Of a stretch of 55,687 nt of DNA, positions 15,610-24,262 are shown in pieces. This DNA is from Paenacidovorax caeni (GTDB taxonomy: Bacteria > Pseudomonadota > Gammaproteobacteria > Burkholderiales > Burkholderiaceae_C). Below the pieces are notes generated by a model that made no database searches, was not told the origin of the DNA, and worked only from the letters and a program-made list of their open reading frames with translations. The DNA lies in NCBI RefSeq assembly GCF_001298675.1, contig NZ_CYIG01000022.1:1-55687 (forward strand), written 5' to 3'. Numbering within the stretch: the stretch's first letter is position 1; every line of letters starts with the position of its first letter. Made by a program: the position numbers and the translations under genes.

Positions 15610-18012
15610 ATGTCCCGATTCAATGTGAAAAAAGTCGCCGTTCTCGGCGCGGGCGTGATGGGCGCGCAGATCGCGGCCCACCTCGTCAACGTGAAGGTGC
15701 CCGTGGTGCTGTTCGACCTTCCCGCGAAGGAAGGTCCCAAGAGCAGCATCGCCGAGCGCGCCATCGCCAACCTGAAGAAGCTCAAGCCCTCGCCCATCGG
15801 CGTGGCCGAGGACGCCGACCTGATCCAGGCCGCGAACTACGAGGAGCACCTGAAGCTGCTGAAGGAGTGCGATCTGGTGATCGAGGCCATTGCCGAGCGC
15901 ATGGACTGGAAGCTCGACCTGTACACCAAGATTGCCCCGTTCGTGGCCAAGCACGCCATCGTGGCCAGCAACACCTCGGGCCTGTCGATCACCAAGCTGA
16001 GCGAGGCGCTGCCCGAAGCCATCAAGCCGCGCTTTTGCGGCATCCACTTCTTCAACCCGCCGCGCTACATGCCGCTGGTGGAGCTGATTCCCACCCCGAC
16101 GACCGAGCCCGTGGTGCTCGACCAGCTCGAAGCCTTCGTCACCAGTGGCTTGGGCAAGGGCGTGGTGCGCGCCAAGGACACGCCCAACTTCATCGCCAAC
16201 CGCATCGGCATCGCCGGCATGCTGTCGACGATGAAGGAGGTGGAGAACTTTGGCCTGACCTACGACGTGGTCGATGACCTGACGGGCAAGAAGCTGGGCC
16301 GCGCGTCCAGCGGCACCTTCCGCACCGCCGACGTGGTGGGCCTGGATACCATGGCCCACGTCATCAAGACCCTGCAGGACAACCTGAGCCTGGAGTCCGA
16401 TCCGTTCTACGGCAGCTTTGGCACGCCCGCCGTGCTGCAGAAGCTGATCGAACTGGGCAACCTGGGCCAGAAGACCAAGGCCGGCTTCTTCAAGAAAGTG
16501 GGCCGCGACATCCTGCGCTTCGAGCTGGAGAGCGAGTCGTATGTGCCTGCCGGCCAGAAGGCCGACGATGTGTACGCGCGCATGCTCAAGCGCCCCGCCG
16601 CTGAACGCCTGCAGCTGCTGCGCAATGCCGAAGGCGCGCCGGGCCAGTTCCTGTGGGCCATTTTGCGCAACAGCTTCCACTACGCCGCGCTGCACTTGGA
16701 AACCATCGCCGACAGTGCGCGCGACGTGGACCAGGCCATGCGCTGGGGCTTCGGCATGAAGCAGGGCCCGTTCGAGCTGTGGCAGGAGGCTGGCTGGCTT
16801 GAAGTGGCGCGGATGGTGCAGGAGGACATCGACGCCGGCAAAGCGCTGTGCAAGGCGCCTCTGCCCAAGTGGGTGTTCGAGGGTCCGGTGGCGCAGGCTG
16901 GCGGTGTGCATACGGCTGAAGGCTCGTGGAGCCCGGCGCTGGGCAAGTTTGTGCCGCGCCGCGTGCTGCCGGTGTACGAGCGCCAGCTGTTCCCCGAGAA
17001 ACTGCTGGGCGAGGCCAGCCTGCCTGACTGGCAGACGGCTGGCACCACGCTGTTCGAGTCCAAGGCGCTGCGCACCTGGACGCTGGACGGCCAGGTACTC
17101 ATCGCCAGCATCAAGAACAAGATGCACGCCATCAGCCCCGAAGTGATGGAAGGGCTGGTGGAAGCCGTGGAACTGGCCGAGGCCGAGTACCAGGGCATGG
17201 TCATCTGGTCGGGCGACGCGCCGTTCTCGGTGGGCGCCGACCTGGAAGCCACCATGCCCGCCTTCGTGGTGGGCGGCGCCGACGCCATCGAGAGCGTGGA
17301 GCAGGAGCTGCAGAACCTGATGATGCGCATCCGCTACGCGCAGGTGCCGGTGGTCGCTGCCATCCATGGCATGGCGCTGGGCGGCGGCTGCGAGCTGGCC
17401 GTGTACAGCGCGCGCCGCGTGGCCCACATGGAAAGCTATATCGGCCTGGTGGAAGTGGGCGTGGGCCTGGTGCCCGGTGCCGGTGGCCTGACCTACATCG
17501 CCCGCCGTGCGGCCGAGAACATGGCCAAGAGCACCAGCCGCGATCTGTTGCCCTTCCTGACCGAAGGCTTCACCGCAGCCGCCATGGCCAAGGTGGGCAC
17601 CAGCGCCATCGAGTCGCGCAAGCTCGGCTACCTGCTGGATTCCGACCTCATCGTGCCGCACAAGGACGAGGTGCTGTTCGTCGCCATCAACGAAGCCAAG
17701 GCCATGGCAGCCGGTGGCTGGCGTGCGCCGCTCAAGCGCCTGTTCCCGGTGGCCGGCCGCAGTGGCCTGGCCACCATCAAGGCACAGCTGGTCAACATGC
17801 GCGACGGCGGCTTCATCAGCGCCTACGACTTCAAGATCGCCAGCATGATCGGCGACGTGGTCTGCGGCGGCGACGTGGACGCGGGCTCCCTGGTGAGCGA
17901 GGAATACCTGCTCACGCTGGAGCGCAAGGTGTTCTGCCACCTCATCGCCCAGCCCAAGACGCACGAGCGCATCCTGGGCATGCTGAACACCGGCAAGCCG
18001 GTACGCAACTGA
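15610..18012 (+). CDS. 3-hydroxyacyl-CoA dehydrogenase/enoyl-CoA hydratase, bifunctional
   Basis: An 800-residue beta-oxidation enzyme hydrating enoyl-CoA and oxidising the 3-hydroxyacyl-CoA with NAD. Domain order is dehydrogenase first: Rossmann motif VLGAGVMGAQIA at about 10-21, FFNPPRYMPLVELIP, and TPNFIANRIG. The crotonase domain comes last (about 490-720), with the oxyanion motifs FSVGADLE and AIHGMALGGGCELA and the VGVGLVPGAGG loop. This order is the reverse of FadB and like the FadN type. It is 19 bp before the thiolase gene, its partner in the trifunctional pathway. Confidence 0.94.
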   Translation: MSRFNVKKVAVLGAGVMGAQIAAHLVNVKVPVVLFDLPAKEGPKSSIAERAIANLKKLKPSPIGVAEDADLIQAANYEEHLKLLKECDLVIEAIAERMDWKLDLYTKIAPFVAKHAIVASNTSGLSITKLSEALPEAIKPRFCGIHFFNPPRYMPLVELIPTPTTEPVVLDQLEAFVTSGLGKGVVRAKDTPNFIANRIGIAGMLSTMKEVENFGLTYDVVDDLTGKKLGRASSGTFRTADVVGLDTMAHVIKTLQDNLSLESDPFYGSFGTPAVLQKLIELGNLGQKTKAGFFKKVGRDILRFELESESYVPAGQKADDVYARMLKRPAAERLQLLRNAEGAPGQFLWAILRNSFHYAALHLETIADSARDVDQAMRWGFGMKQGPFELWQEAGWLEVARMVQEDIDAGKALCKAPLPKWVFEGPVAQAGGVHTAEGSWSPALGKFVPRRVLPVYERQLFPEKLLGEASLPDWQTAGTTLFESKALRTWTLDGQVLIASIKNKMHAISPEVMEGLVEAVELAEAEYQGMVIWSGDAPFSVGADLEATMPAFVVGGADAIESVEQELQNLMMRIRYAQVPVVAAIHGMALGGGCELAVYSARRVAHMESYIGLVEVGVGLVPGAGGLTYIARRAAENMAKSTSRDLLPFLTEGFTAAAMAKVGTSAIESRKLGYLLDSDLIVPHKDEVLFVAINEAKAMAAGGWRAPLKRLFPVAGRSGLATIKAQLVNMRDGGFISAYDFKIASMIGDVVCGGDVDAGSLVSEEYLLTLERKVFCHLIAQPKTHERILGMLNTGKPVRN

Positions 18013-18031
18013 TCGGCCAGGAGAGAGAAAC

Positions 18032-19225
18032 ATGAAACAAGTGCAAGACGCCTACATCGTTGCCGCCACGCGCCTGCCCATCGGCCGTTCGGGCCGCGGC
18101 TACTTCCGCAACACCCGCCCTGACGACCTGCTGGTGGCCGCCATTCGCGGCGCCATGGCCCAGGTGCCCACGCTGGATCCGAAGGCCATTGAGGACTCGA
18201 TCATCGGCTGTTCCTTCCCCGAGGGCGAGCAGGGCATGAACATGGCGCGCATTGCCATGGGCCTGGCCTTCGACCACCCCGTGGGCGGCGTGACGGTGAA
18301 CCGCTTCTGCGCCTCGGGCGTGACGGCCATCCAGATGGCGGCCGACCGCATCCGTGTCGGCGAGGCCGACGTGCTGATTGCCGGTGGCGCCGAATCCATG
18401 AGCCTGGTGCCCATGGGCGGCAACAAGCCTTCGTTCAACCCCGAGGTGTTCGCGCGCGACGAGAACGTCGGCATCGCCTACGGCATGGGCCTGACGGCCG
18501 AGAAGGTGGCGCAGCAGTGGGGCGTGACGCGCGAGGCCCAGGACGCCTTCGCACTCGAATCGCACCTGCGCGCCATCAAGGCCCAGCAGGCGGGTGAGTT
18601 CGCCGACGAAATCACGCCGTTTGAGATCGTCGAGCGCACCCCCAACCTCGCCACCGGCGCGGTGGTGGAAAAGAAGCGCACCGTGAACCTGGACGAAGGC
18701 CCGCGCCCCGACACTTCGCTGGAAGGGCTGGCCAAGCTGCGCCCGGTGTTTGCCGCGCGCGGCAGCGTGACGGCGGGTAACAGCTCGCAGACCAGCGACG
18801 GCGCAGGCGCGCTGATCCTGGCGAGCGAGAAGGCCGTCAAGCAGTTCGGCCTGACGCCGCTGGCGCGCTTCGTGAGCTACGCCGCGCGCGGCGTGCCGCC
18901 CGAGATCATGGGCATCGGCCCGATCGAGGCCATTCCCGCCGCGCTGCGCTACGCCGGCCTGAAGAGCGACGACATCGGCTGGTACGAGTTGAACGAAGCC
19001 TTCGCGGCCCAGTCGCTGGCGGTGGTGAACACCCTGGGCCTGGACCCGGCCAAGGTCAACCCCATGGGCGGCGCCATCGCCCTGGGCCACCCGCTGGGGG
19101 CGACCGGCGCCATCCGCGCCGCCACCGTGGTGCATGCGCTGCGCCGCCACAACCTGAAGTACGGCATGGTCACCATGTGCGTGGGCACGGGCCAGGGCGC
19201 TGCCGGCATCTTCGAGCGCGTCTGA
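18032..19225 (+). CDS. fadA: Acetyl-CoA acyltransferase (3-ketoacyl-CoA thiolase)
   Basis: A 397-residue thiolase cleaving 3-ketoacyl-CoA to acetyl-CoA and a shortened acyl-CoA. The nucleophilic Cys is C93 in NRFCASGVTA. The C-terminal His lies in GHPLGATGA (about residue 354) and the second Cys in MCVGTGQG. Full length with a good AGGAGAG site. It follows the bifunctional enzyme directly, as fadA follows fadB elsewhere. The symbol is given for function; the closest named paralogue may differ. Confidence 0.93.
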   Translation: MKQVQDAYIVAATRLPIGRSGRGYFRNTRPDDLLVAAIRGAMAQVPTLDPKAIEDSIIGCSFPEGEQGMNMARIAMGLAFDHPVGGVTVNRFCASGVTAIQMAADRIRVGEADVLIAGGAESMSLVPMGGNKPSFNPEVFARDENVGIAYGMGLTAEKVAQQWGVTREAQDAFALESHLRAIKAQQAGEFADEITPFEIVERTPNLATGAVVEKKRTVNLDEGPRPDTSLEGLAKLRPVFAARGSVTAGNSSQTSDGAGALILASEKAVKQFGLTPLARFVSYAARGVPPEIMGIGPIEAIPAALRYAGLKSDDIGWYELNEAFAAQSLAVVNTLGLDPAKVNPMGGAIALGHPLGATGAIRAATVVHALRRHNLKYGMVTMCVGTGQGAAGIFERV

Positions 19226-19411
19226 TGAGCCTCTGACGCACCTGCCACCCGTCCCCCGTGCAGGGGGCGGGCGGCGGCTTTCTTCCATGCGAGCCGACGC
19301 AGAGCGGCACCCAATCCAGGAGACCGACATGGAACCCCGCACCAGGCGATACCCCAGCACAGTCGCTGGGACGACGGCGCCGCCCGCCAACTCCGGGCAC
19401 ACTTGCGCGCC

Positions 19412-20242
19412 ATGAGCACTTCCCAATCCCACCCCCTGGACGCGGCGCTGGCGCTCGCGTCCTCCGCGCCCGGCCAGTACGCGGGCCAGACCAGCCCGTC
19501 CTACTGGAACATGGTCGGACCCTTTGGCGGTATCACCGCCGCCACGCTGCTGCAGGCCGTGCTGCAGCACCCCGACTGCCTGGGCGAGCCGCTGTCGCTC
19601 ACCGTGAACTACGCCGGCGCGCTGGAGGCCGGGCCCTTCACGCTGCAGGCCGTGCCGGTGCGTACCAACCGTTCGACGCAGCACTGGACCCTGGCCATTT
19701 CCCAGGCCGGGGCCGACGGCCAGCCGGTGGTGACCACCACCGCCACCGCCGTGACCGCCACCCGCCGCGACACCTGGAGCGCCAGCGACCAACCCCTGCC
19801 GCCGGTGCCCGCACCGGCGCAGTGCCCGCAGGCCGAGGCGTTTTTCGGCTCCGAATGGCTGCGGCGCTACGAGATGCGGCTGGTCGAAGGCAGCCTGCCC
19901 ACGCAGTGGGACGGCAGCGGCGACTCCAGCCTAACGCGGTTATGGATGCGCGATGCACCCGCGCGGGCGCTCGACTTCTGCGCCCTTGCGGCCATGGCCG
20001 ACATCTTCTTCCCGCGCGTGTGGCTGCGCCGCGCGCAGATGGTGCCGGCCGGCACGGTGTCGATCACCATCTACTTTCATGCCAGCCGCGCACAGCTTGC
20101 CGCCACGGGCGCGGGCTACCTGCTGGGGCAGGCGCGCGCCCAGGAGTTCCGCCACGGCTTCTTCGACCACAGCGCCCAGTTGTGGAACGAGGCGGGCACG
20201 CTGCTCGCCACCAGCCACCAGATCGTTTACTACAAAGAGTGA
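19412..20242 (+). CDS. Acyl-CoA thioesterase, TesB-like double hotdog
   Basis: A 276-residue protein with two hotdog halves: N-terminal PSYWNMVGPFGGITAATLLQ and C-terminal ALDFCALAAMADIFFPR with VSITIYFHA. This layout matches the TesB-like thioesterase superfamily that releases free acid from acyl-CoA. Start 19412 (MSTSQ) is preferred to the in-frame 19403. There is a 186-bp gap to the thiolase gene without a visible gene; 22 bp separate it from the next hydratase. Confidence 0.85.
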   Translation: MSTSQSHPLDAALALASSAPGQYAGQTSPSYWNMVGPFGGITAATLLQAVLQHPDCLGEPLSLTVNYAGALEAGPFTLQAVPVRTNRSTQHWTLAISQAGADGQPVVTTTATAVTATRRDTWSASDQPLPPVPAPAQCPQAEAFFGSEWLRRYEMRLVEGSLPTQWDGSGDSSLTRLWMRDAPARALDFCALAAMADIFFPRVWLRRAQMVPAGTVSITIYFHASRAQLAATGAGYLLGQARAQEFRHGFFDHSAQLWNEAGTLLATSHQIVYYKE

Positions 20243-20264
20243 CCCCCCAAGGAGATTGCACGCC

Positions 20265-21044
20265 ATGAGCGAAGCCACGACCCAAGACATCCTGATCCAC
20301 ACCGAAGCCGGTGTTTGCACCATCACCTTCAACCGTGTCGAGAAGAAAAACTCGCTCACGCAGGCCATGTACGCCACGCTGGCCGATACCCTCGGCCAGG
20401 TCGAGGCCGACGCCACCACCCGCGTGGTGGTGTTCCAGGGCGACCCTGCCATCTTCAGCGCTGGCAACGACATCGGCGACTTCTTGAATGCGCCCCCGGC
20501 CACGCAGGAGTCGCCGGTGTTCCGCTTCCTGCGTGCCCTGGCAGGCTTTTCCAAGCCGATCGTGGCCGCCGTATGCGGCCCGGCCGTGGGCATCGGCACC
20601 ACCATGCTGTTCCACTGCGACCTGGTCTATGCGGGCGACAACGCGGCATTCTCCATGCCCTTCGTCAACCTGGGTCTGTGCCCCGAGGCCGCCTCGAGCC
20701 TGCTGGTGCCGCAGATGCTGGGGTACCACCGCGCCGCTGAGGCGCTGCTGCTGGGCGACCCCTTCATGGCCGAGGCCGCGCTGGAGGTGGGGCTGGTCAA
20801 CCGCGTGGTACCTCCAACCGAATGCAACACCGTGGCGCAGGCGCAGGCCCGCAAGCTGGCCGCCAAGCCCCTGTCGTCCCTGGTCGAGACCAAGCGGCTG
20901 ATGAAGAAGGGCCAGCTGGCGCCGGTGCTTGAGCGCATGGCGGAAGAGGGCGCGAGCTTCGGCCGCATGCTGCGCGAGCCCGCAGCGCGCGAGGCGTTCA
21001 CCGCCTTCATGGAAAAGCGCCTGCCCGATTTCAGCAAGGTTTGA
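20265..21044 (+). CDS. Enoyl-CoA hydratase/isomerase (crotonase family)
   Basis: A 259-residue crotonase. The oxyanion-hole segments are FSAGNDIGDFL and AVCGPAVGIGTTMLFHCDL, and an acidic residue occurs in the catalytic loop (VNLGLCPEAASS). The end RMLREPAAREAFTAFMEKR is typical for the family. It probably processes intermediates (for example delta-isomer or branched substrates) that the bifunctional enzyme does not. A strong AAGGAG site lies before ATG 20265. The stop is 1 bp before the next start, so it is coupled. Confidence 0.92.
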   Translation: MSEATTQDILIHTEAGVCTITFNRVEKKNSLTQAMYATLADTLGQVEADATTRVVVFQGDPAIFSAGNDIGDFLNAPPATQESPVFRFLRALAGFSKPIVAAVCGPAVGIGTTMLFHCDLVYAGDNAAFSMPFVNLGLCPEAASSLLVPQMLGYHRAAEALLLGDPFMAEAALEVGLVNRVVPPTECNTVAQAQARKLAAKPLSSLVETKRLMKKGQLAPVLERMAEEGASFGRMLREPAAREAFTAFMEKRLPDFSKV

Positions 21045-21045
21045 C

Positions 21046-21528
21046 ATGGGCAAGGCCACCGCGGCTCCGGCCGCTTTCGAGCCCGAGTTCATCGAGGGCG
21101 TGCGCACGATCTTCGAGGAGAAGATCGTCTTCAACCAGGTGTTGGGCCTGAAGGTGCAGGACGTGGCGCCCGACCGCGTGACGGCGCGCATTGACATGCG
21201 CCCCGACCTGATCGGCCACTACGCCTACAACCGCATGCACGGCGGCGTCATCAGCGCCGGGCTTGACGCCATGGGGGGCCTGGCCGTGATGGCGGCTATC
21301 GGCGCACGCCACATGGACGAAGCGCCCTTGCAGCGCCTGCAGCGCTTCGCCAAGCTGGGCACCATCGACTTGCGCATCGACTACCTGCGCCCAGCCATCG
21401 GCGCGCATTTCGAGCTGCGTGCGCAGGTGCTGCGCCTGGGGTCGCGCGTGGCCACCACGCGCATGGAGTTTCTCGGGGCCGATGGGCAACTGCTCTCGGC
21501 AGGCGCGGCCGCCTATATCGTTTCCTGA
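21046..21528 (+). CDS. Hotdog-fold thioesterase (PaaI/YiiD type)
   Basis: A 160-residue single hotdog domain with the family signature NRMHGGVISAGLDAMGG and the following strands TIDLRIDYLRPA and VATTRMEFLG. It would hydrolyse small or aberrant acyl-CoA esters, relieving CoA trapping at the end of the pathway. It is the last gene of the beta-oxidation cluster, starting immediately after the hydratase. Confidence 0.88.
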   Translation: MGKATAAPAAFEPEFIEGVRTIFEEKIVFNQVLGLKVQDVAPDRVTARIDMRPDLIGHYAYNRMHGGVISAGLDAMGGLAVMAAIGARHMDEAPLQRLQRFAKLGTIDLRIDYLRPAIGAHFELRAQVLRLGSRVATTRMEFLGADGQLLSAGAAAYIVS

Positions 21529-21705
21529 AGGGCGCCACGGCGGCCTCTGGTGTTGCAACAGGATGGTGGCTGCGGTGTTCCGGTGCAAGACGTGCAAGTG
21601 CAGGCAACAAACGAAGGGTTTGCTTACGGCTCTTGCGCGATGCTGGAATTTGTCACGCGTCAAGGCTTCTAGGATGGGCTTTTCCCATTGAACCCAGGAG
21701 TCCTG

Positions 21706-22197
21706 ATGGCCGTGCAAAACCCCTTCTTTGGCAAACGTGAACCCGAGTCACCGTTGATGCGCACCAGTGCGCAGCCGCTGCCTGGCGGCACTTCCATGGG
21801 CGCCAGCGCCGCAACCGGCCAGGCGGCGCCCGCGTCAACGCAGGCCAAGCCCGGCCGCACCGACAATGGCGGCAGCAAGCTCACGGTGGGGCCCAACATC
21901 AAGCTCAAGGGCGTGGAAATCACCGACTGCGACACGCTGGTGGTCGAGGGCACGGTCGAGGCGACCATGGATTCGCGTGTGATCCAGATCGCCAAGGAGG
22001 GCGCCTTCCATGGCACGGCCCAGATTGATGTGGCCGAGATCCATGGCCTGTTCGACGGCACGCTCACCGTGCGCGAAAAGCTCGTGATCCACAGCGGCGG
22101 CAAGGTCAGCGGCAAGATTCGCTACGGCAAGGTCGTGATTGAGGAGGGGGGGCAGTTGACGGGCGAAATCTCTGCGGGCAACGCCTTGGCTGCCTGA
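21706..22197 (+). CDS. Bactofilin (polymer-forming cytoskeletal protein)
   Basis: A 163-residue protein: a flexible N-terminal tail (1-55) and a central right-handed beta-helix DUF583 domain. The repeating turns read NIKLKGVEITDCDTLVVEGT, then GTAQIDVAEIHGLFDGT and KVSGKIRYGKVVIEEGG. Bactofilins self-assemble without nucleotide and organise cell shape, stalks or chromosome partners. ATG 21706 was chosen, with an AGGAG site 7 bp before. It stands alone before the interrupted sensor gene. Confidence 0.92.
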   Translation: MAVQNPFFGKREPESPLMRTSAQPLPGGTSMGASAATGQAAPASTQAKPGRTDNGGSKLTVGPNIKLKGVEITDCDTLVVEGTVEATMDSRVIQIAKEGAFHGTAQIDVAEIHGLFDGTLTVREKLVIHSGGKVSGKIRYGKVVIEEGGQLTGEISAGNALAA

Positions 22198-22285
22198 AAG
22201 CGTGAACGCGTTGTGAGCGTGGGGCATCTTCCTGTGCGGCCTGTAGCTGTCGGGAAGATGCATCGCGTTACAATCTGACACTTGG

Positions 22286-22999
22286 TTGGCTTCCTTCGGT
22301 ATAGTGCGGCAACCGGAATTTCCCCTCTCTCCCTTGGCTGCGCAATTGTTTGACAAGCTTTCCATTCGCACCAAGCTGGTGGTGCTGCTGGGCCTGAGCC
22401 TGGGGTTGGGGCTGTGCGTGTCTTCCGCAGTGGCGCTGTATTCCACCTTTGCGGCAGAGCGCCAGTCATCCTTGCGCGCGCTGCACCAGATCGCGGCCAT
22501 TACCAGTGAAAACATGCGCGCGGCGCTGGCGTTTCACGATGCGCAGAGCGCCGCCAATATTCTGGCGCCGCTGCACACCAACCCGCATATCCGCTATGCC
22601 TTCGTTGAAGACGAAAAGGGCCTCCTGCTCGGCCAGTACCGTGCCTCGGCCACGACCGAGCCCGAGGCAGCGGGCTGGCGCAAGGCACTGCAACAGGCAG
22701 AGGCGGCAGGCCCGGACGGCCTGCGCCAGGGCATGGAGCACGACCACCATTACGTCATCTACCCGATCGATTTCGACGGCAAGCGCATTGGCACCCTGTC
22801 GCTGCGGGCGGATAACCAGGCCATGTACGCCAAGATGCGGCAATTCGTCGTGCTGCAGGGCGGTGCCTCGGTGCTGATTCTGGTCGGCCTGCTTCTGCTG
22901 TCTTGGCGACTGCAACTGATTTTTACGAGGCCTATCCTGGAGCTGCTGGACGGCATGCTGACCGGAGGTGAGATAAAGAAAGAGTGGGCGGCGCGATAA
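22286..22999 (+). pseudogene. CHASE8-type membrane sensor gene, truncated by the prophage
   Basis: The N-terminal part of a signalling protein: a first membrane helix (KLVVLLGLSLGLGLCV), a periplasmic CHASE8-like sensor (about residues 45-180 with ALHQIAAITSENMRAALAF and VIYPIDFDGKRIGTL), a second helix (ASVLILVGLLLLSWRL), and the beginning of a HAMP linker (RPILELLDGM). The expected HAMP/GGDEF or kinase domains are missing because phage DNA begins near 22,959-22,969; the last 10-13 codons are phage-derived. The start codon is uncertain (TTG 22286, GTG 22304 or TTG 22334). The 3' part should lie beyond the other prophage end, outside the window. Confidence 0.8.
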
Positions 23000-23078
23000 A
23001 TGGGATTTTTGGGGCCGTACCGGGGAATAGTGGGATGACGGTTTTGCAAGTGTCTTGCACACTGCGCAAATGCCGTCA

Positions 23079-23564
23079 TCACTTCCCGACCCGTTGCAAC
23101 CACTCCAACGTGCGCTCCACGATCTCGCTCCGATCCTCATCGGATAGACCGAGGTAAGGCCGGGCCGGGATCGTCACGGATTTCGCAACGTGCCCCCGGA
23201 ACATCAGCACCCTGGCCGCCCGGGGCTTGATGGTAGCCCCGAACTGGTGGACGGCCGCATAGGGCAGGTTGCTACCGATCTCGACCGTTCGGTCACCGAC
23301 AAGCTGCCATGTCATTTGCCCGCGCAGGTAGCCGTTCAGCGTGAGGATGCGGCTCTTGTTGCGGCGCTTCTCTCGCTGATACCAGGGCTGTAACGCGGCC
23401 CAGGCGGTGCCATCGGGGGCCGTCTGGCTCTTGAATCGTGCCCGTGTCGAGCGCAGCCCGTACTCCCCCAGTTCGGCGAGCAACGGCGATGGATCGTTGA
23501 TCGCGTCTACCAGGCCGGACAAATGCTCTATCGCGGCCGTGCCGTCAAATCGTGCGCCAGCCAT
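23079..23564 (-). CDS. Phage virion morphogenesis protein (Mu gpG-like)
   Basis: A 161-residue protein of the virion morphogenesis family, needed for head-tail joining or tail completion in Mu-like phages. Visible family traits are RARFKSQTAPDGTAWAALQP, the basic KRRNKSRILTLNGYLRGQ, VHQFGATIKPR, and the C-terminal IPARPYLGLSDEDR. Its ATG at 23564 overlaps the stop of gpF (TGATG), so it is translationally coupled; an upstream in-frame start at 23591 is less likely. It is the last gene before the host junction, which is unusual and reflects the split genome layout. Confidence 0.9.
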   Translation of the reverse strand: MAGARFDGTAAIEHLSGLVDAINDPSPLLAELGEYGLRSTRARFKSQTAPDGTAWAALQPWYQREKRRNKSRILTLNGYLRGQMTWQLVGDRTVEIGSNLPYAAVHQFGATIKPRAARVLMFRGHVAKSVTIPARPYLGLSDEDRSEIVERTLEWLQRVGK

Positions 23565-24262
23565 CACGCTTCCTCGCGGTACTTGCGCCACCGATCCCTG
23601 CCGGGCGCGTACTCAAACCCGGGGTCGATGCCCGAAGGCACGCTGACCACGCGCGGCCCGCCTGGGCTGTACTTGCCGATCACACGCTCAACCCATGTCA
23701 CCTCGGGCGCACGATCCGGCCCGCTCTTGCCCATGCGTGCCAGGTCGCGCGGCCACAGGCCAATCACCTTGCACTGGCATCCCCAGCCGTTGGGCGGGTA
23801 ATGCGTCTGCCACCAGGGATCATCACGCGCCAGCACCATGCCGTCCCAGGCCTTGTGCTGGTGCCGTGGGTTCTCGACCCAATCGCTGTGCTCGTACATC
23901 CAGAATGGCGCAGCCTGCAACTGCTCCCAACGTCCCGCCGCATAGCTGGTGTTGAGGTTGGTCTCGTAAATGACGCGCGTGCGCCAGTCCCGGCCGCCGT
24001 TGTAGTCCCAGCCGTAGCGCGCCACGATGACGTCGAAGTCGCGGCGGAACTCTTCCAGTGTTGTGCCCTCGGCAATGGCCTTATCGACGGCCTCCCGGAA
24101 GTCGCGCACGATGGCGTCGCGGTTCGCACCAGCCACCATGAACGCCCATTCGTGCTCTGCCGCATAGACATCCGTCCAGGCCTGCGTGGGCATGTTGAGC
24201 TTGCGCCTGAAGAACTCGATCATTTCGAGGAACGGCAAGCTGCCGTAAGCCACATCAGCCAT
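23564..24262 (-). CDS. Phage head morphogenesis protein (Mu gpF-like minor capsid)
   Basis: A 232-residue protein of the SPP1 gp7/Mu F family, a minor head protein that binds the portal and ends of DNA. The C-terminal signature with conserved Cys and His residues is present: RHQHKAWDGMVLARDDPWW and YPPNGWGCQCKV. It overlaps the portal gene by 8 bp; the start at 24262 (MADVAYG) fits this coupling. Confidence 0.9.
   Translation of the reverse strand: MADVAYGSLPFLEMIEFFRRKLNMPTQAWTDVYAAEHEWAFMVAGANRDAIVRDFREAVDKAIAEGTTLEEFRRDFDVIVARYGWDYNGGRDWRTRVIYETNLNTSYAAGRWEQLQAAPFWMYEHSDWVENPRHQHKAWDGMVLARDDPWWQTHYPPNGWGCQCKVIGLWPRDLARMGKSGPDRAPEVTWVERVIGKYSPGGPRVVSVPSGIDPGFEYAPGRDRWRKYREEA

Noticed and set aside
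15598-18033. Very long minus-strand open frame (811 codons) opposite the bifunctional beta-oxidation gene
   Set aside because: Composition (His, Gln, Gly, Arg) is that of an antisense shadow in high-GC DNA, and the plus strand encodes a well-recognised enzyme.
17942-19792. 616-codon minus-strand open frame opposite thiolase and thioesterase
   Set aside because: Antisense shadow of clear genes, with no domain or ribosome site.
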